A DNA stretch of 64,000 bases, taken from assembly GCA_949128115.1 (NCBI GenBank), contig OX421968.1:51539423-51603422 (forward strand). Reading direction: 5' to 3'. Positions 63,601 through 64,000 of the stretch are shown here, piece after piece (position 1 is the first letter of the stretch; every line of letters starts with the position of its first letter). The notes beneath the pieces are model-generated. The model was given only the letters and a program-made list of their open reading frames with translations, was not told the DNA's origin and ran no database searches. Origin of the DNA: Anaspis maculata. Lineage: Eukaryota > Arthropoda > Insecta > Coleoptera > Scraptiidae. Position numbers and translations under genes: made by a program.

Positions 63601-64000
63601 ACCGTTTTCGAATCGATCGGACAAAGTCGAGGTTTTCCACTAAATTTTTTGCAAGGCTATAGCAAGGCAATATTTTGAAATTTGAAATTTTCGATTTTAT
63701 GCGATGGGCGGGTTGTATCATCCTTCCTTAAAAATTACGCAACTACCAAAATGTCCTTGCGTGACGACGTCACGCGCAAGTGTCAATAACTTGGGAATGG
63801 AGCATAGAAGAGGAGAACTGTTGGGTGCTTTTGATTGCTATTAACATGTACAACAATTTGAATTCGTTTTCGAATCGATCGGACAAAGTCGAGGTTTTCC
63901 ACTAAATTTTTTGCAAGGCTATAGCAAGGCAATATTTTGAAATTTGAAATTTTCGATTTTATGCGATGGGCGGGTTGTATCATCATTGCTTTAAAATTAC
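57634..64000. repeat. GAATTC-marked subfamily block
   Basis: Monomers with CTGTTGGGTG and TTTGAATTCG occur with GAATTC at 58,620, 59,930, 61,240, 61,764, 62,812, 63,074 and 63,860. The first three are exactly 1,310 bp apart (five monomers). They are usually preceded by TCATCCTTCC. Three adjacent near-identical monomers at 61,949, 62,211 and 62,473 suggest very recent local amplification. The window ends inside this block. Confidence 0.8.

Larger units (their letters stand above)
1..64000. repeat. Satellite DNA array, 262-bp monomer, about 244 copies
   Basis: The segment beginning TCGAGGTTTTCC at base 1 recurs at base 263 and then about every 262 bp to the end of the window, always in the same orientation. 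Between equivalent points at 157 and 63,783 lie 243 monomers with a net length change of only -40 bp, so indels are rare and small. Most monomers differ from each other at roughly 0-10 positions, concentrated at a limited set of recurring sites. Both window ends fall inside monomers, so the array is longer than 64 kb. No inversion, insertion or unique DNA interrupts it. It is probably heterochromatic satellite of a eukaryote. I do not recognise the family or the species. Confidence 0.98.

Noticed and set aside
1..64000. CRISPR array
   Set aside because: Repeats are contiguous 262-bp units without distinct unique spacers, and there are no cas-like genes.
1..64000. One long repetitive protein gene
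   Set aside because: The period is not a multiple of three, and stop codons occur in every frame within each monomer on both strands.
1..64000. Telomeric or simple-sequence array
   Set aside because: No short G-rich or microsatellite repeat is present; the unit is a complex 262-bp sequence.
1..64000. Array of tandem transposons or MITEs
   Set aside because: No terminal inverted repeats bound the monomer, and there are no target-site duplications or transposase frame; the internal palindrome lies mid-unit whatever the chosen phase and junctions are seamless.

Overview
The whole 64 kb window is one uninterrupted satellite-DNA array. A 262-bp monomer is repeated head to tail about 244 times, starting before base 1 and continuing past base 64,000. 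I found no unique flanking sequence, no recognisable gene, no RNA gene and no mobile element. A hand count of monomer 1 gives 102 G+C of 262 (about 39%) and 14 CpG dinucleotides, so CpG is not depleted. The scale, the uniformity and the nested higher-order structure point to eukaryotic heterochromatin (centromeric, pericentromeric or subtelomeric). The lack of CpG loss fits a genome with little germline CpG methylation, such as many invertebrates. I cannot name the species.

Monomer layout, using bases 1-262 as reference: a 7-bp direct repeat flanking TATA (25-42); an A/T-tract block with a tandem GAAATTT pair (43-73); a G-rich stretch (75-90); a subfamily-defining segment (about 100-118); a palindrome with 8-bp arms (133-149) followed by an overlapping smaller dyad (151-167); a mostly invariant segment (167-186); several diagnostic variable bases (187-240); and a CpG-rich segment (241-262) that resembles a CENP-B box at 7 of 9 core bases. 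Each monomer also carries a minus-strand open frame of 66-67 codons. The 262-bp period is not a multiple of three and most common variants change the frame's amino acids, so I treat it as a by-product of the repeat.

Subfamily layout: 1-7.2 kb, a complex mix with an 11-monomer duplication; 7.2-8.8 kb, a 524-bp dimer in three copies; 8.8-13.2 kb, a homogeneous block with an 8-monomer (2,089 bp) duplication; 13.2-17.4 kb, mixed, with a dimer, a 778-bp trimer duplication and the most diverged monomer; 17.4-20.5 kb, dimers; 20.5-24.2 kb, tetramers and pentamers marked by CCATGG; about 24.2-43.6 kb, two tandem copies of a 9,685-bp block (37 monomers) that match wherever I compared them; 43.6-51.4 kb, mixed; 51.4-57.6 kb, a 1,308-bp pentamer; 57.6-64 kb, a subfamily marked by GAATTC that spreads at roughly 1,310-bp spacing.

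There are no genes acting together here. The biology that can be read is the turnover of the array: slippage indels at two fixed hotspots, short conversion tracts, and unequal exchange from two monomers up to about 10 kb. The most informative items are the 9,685-bp duplication (a recent event or an assembly duplication), the palindrome that a subfamily mutation extends to a perfect 19 bp, and a conversion patch of as little as 19 bp inside a pentamer copy.
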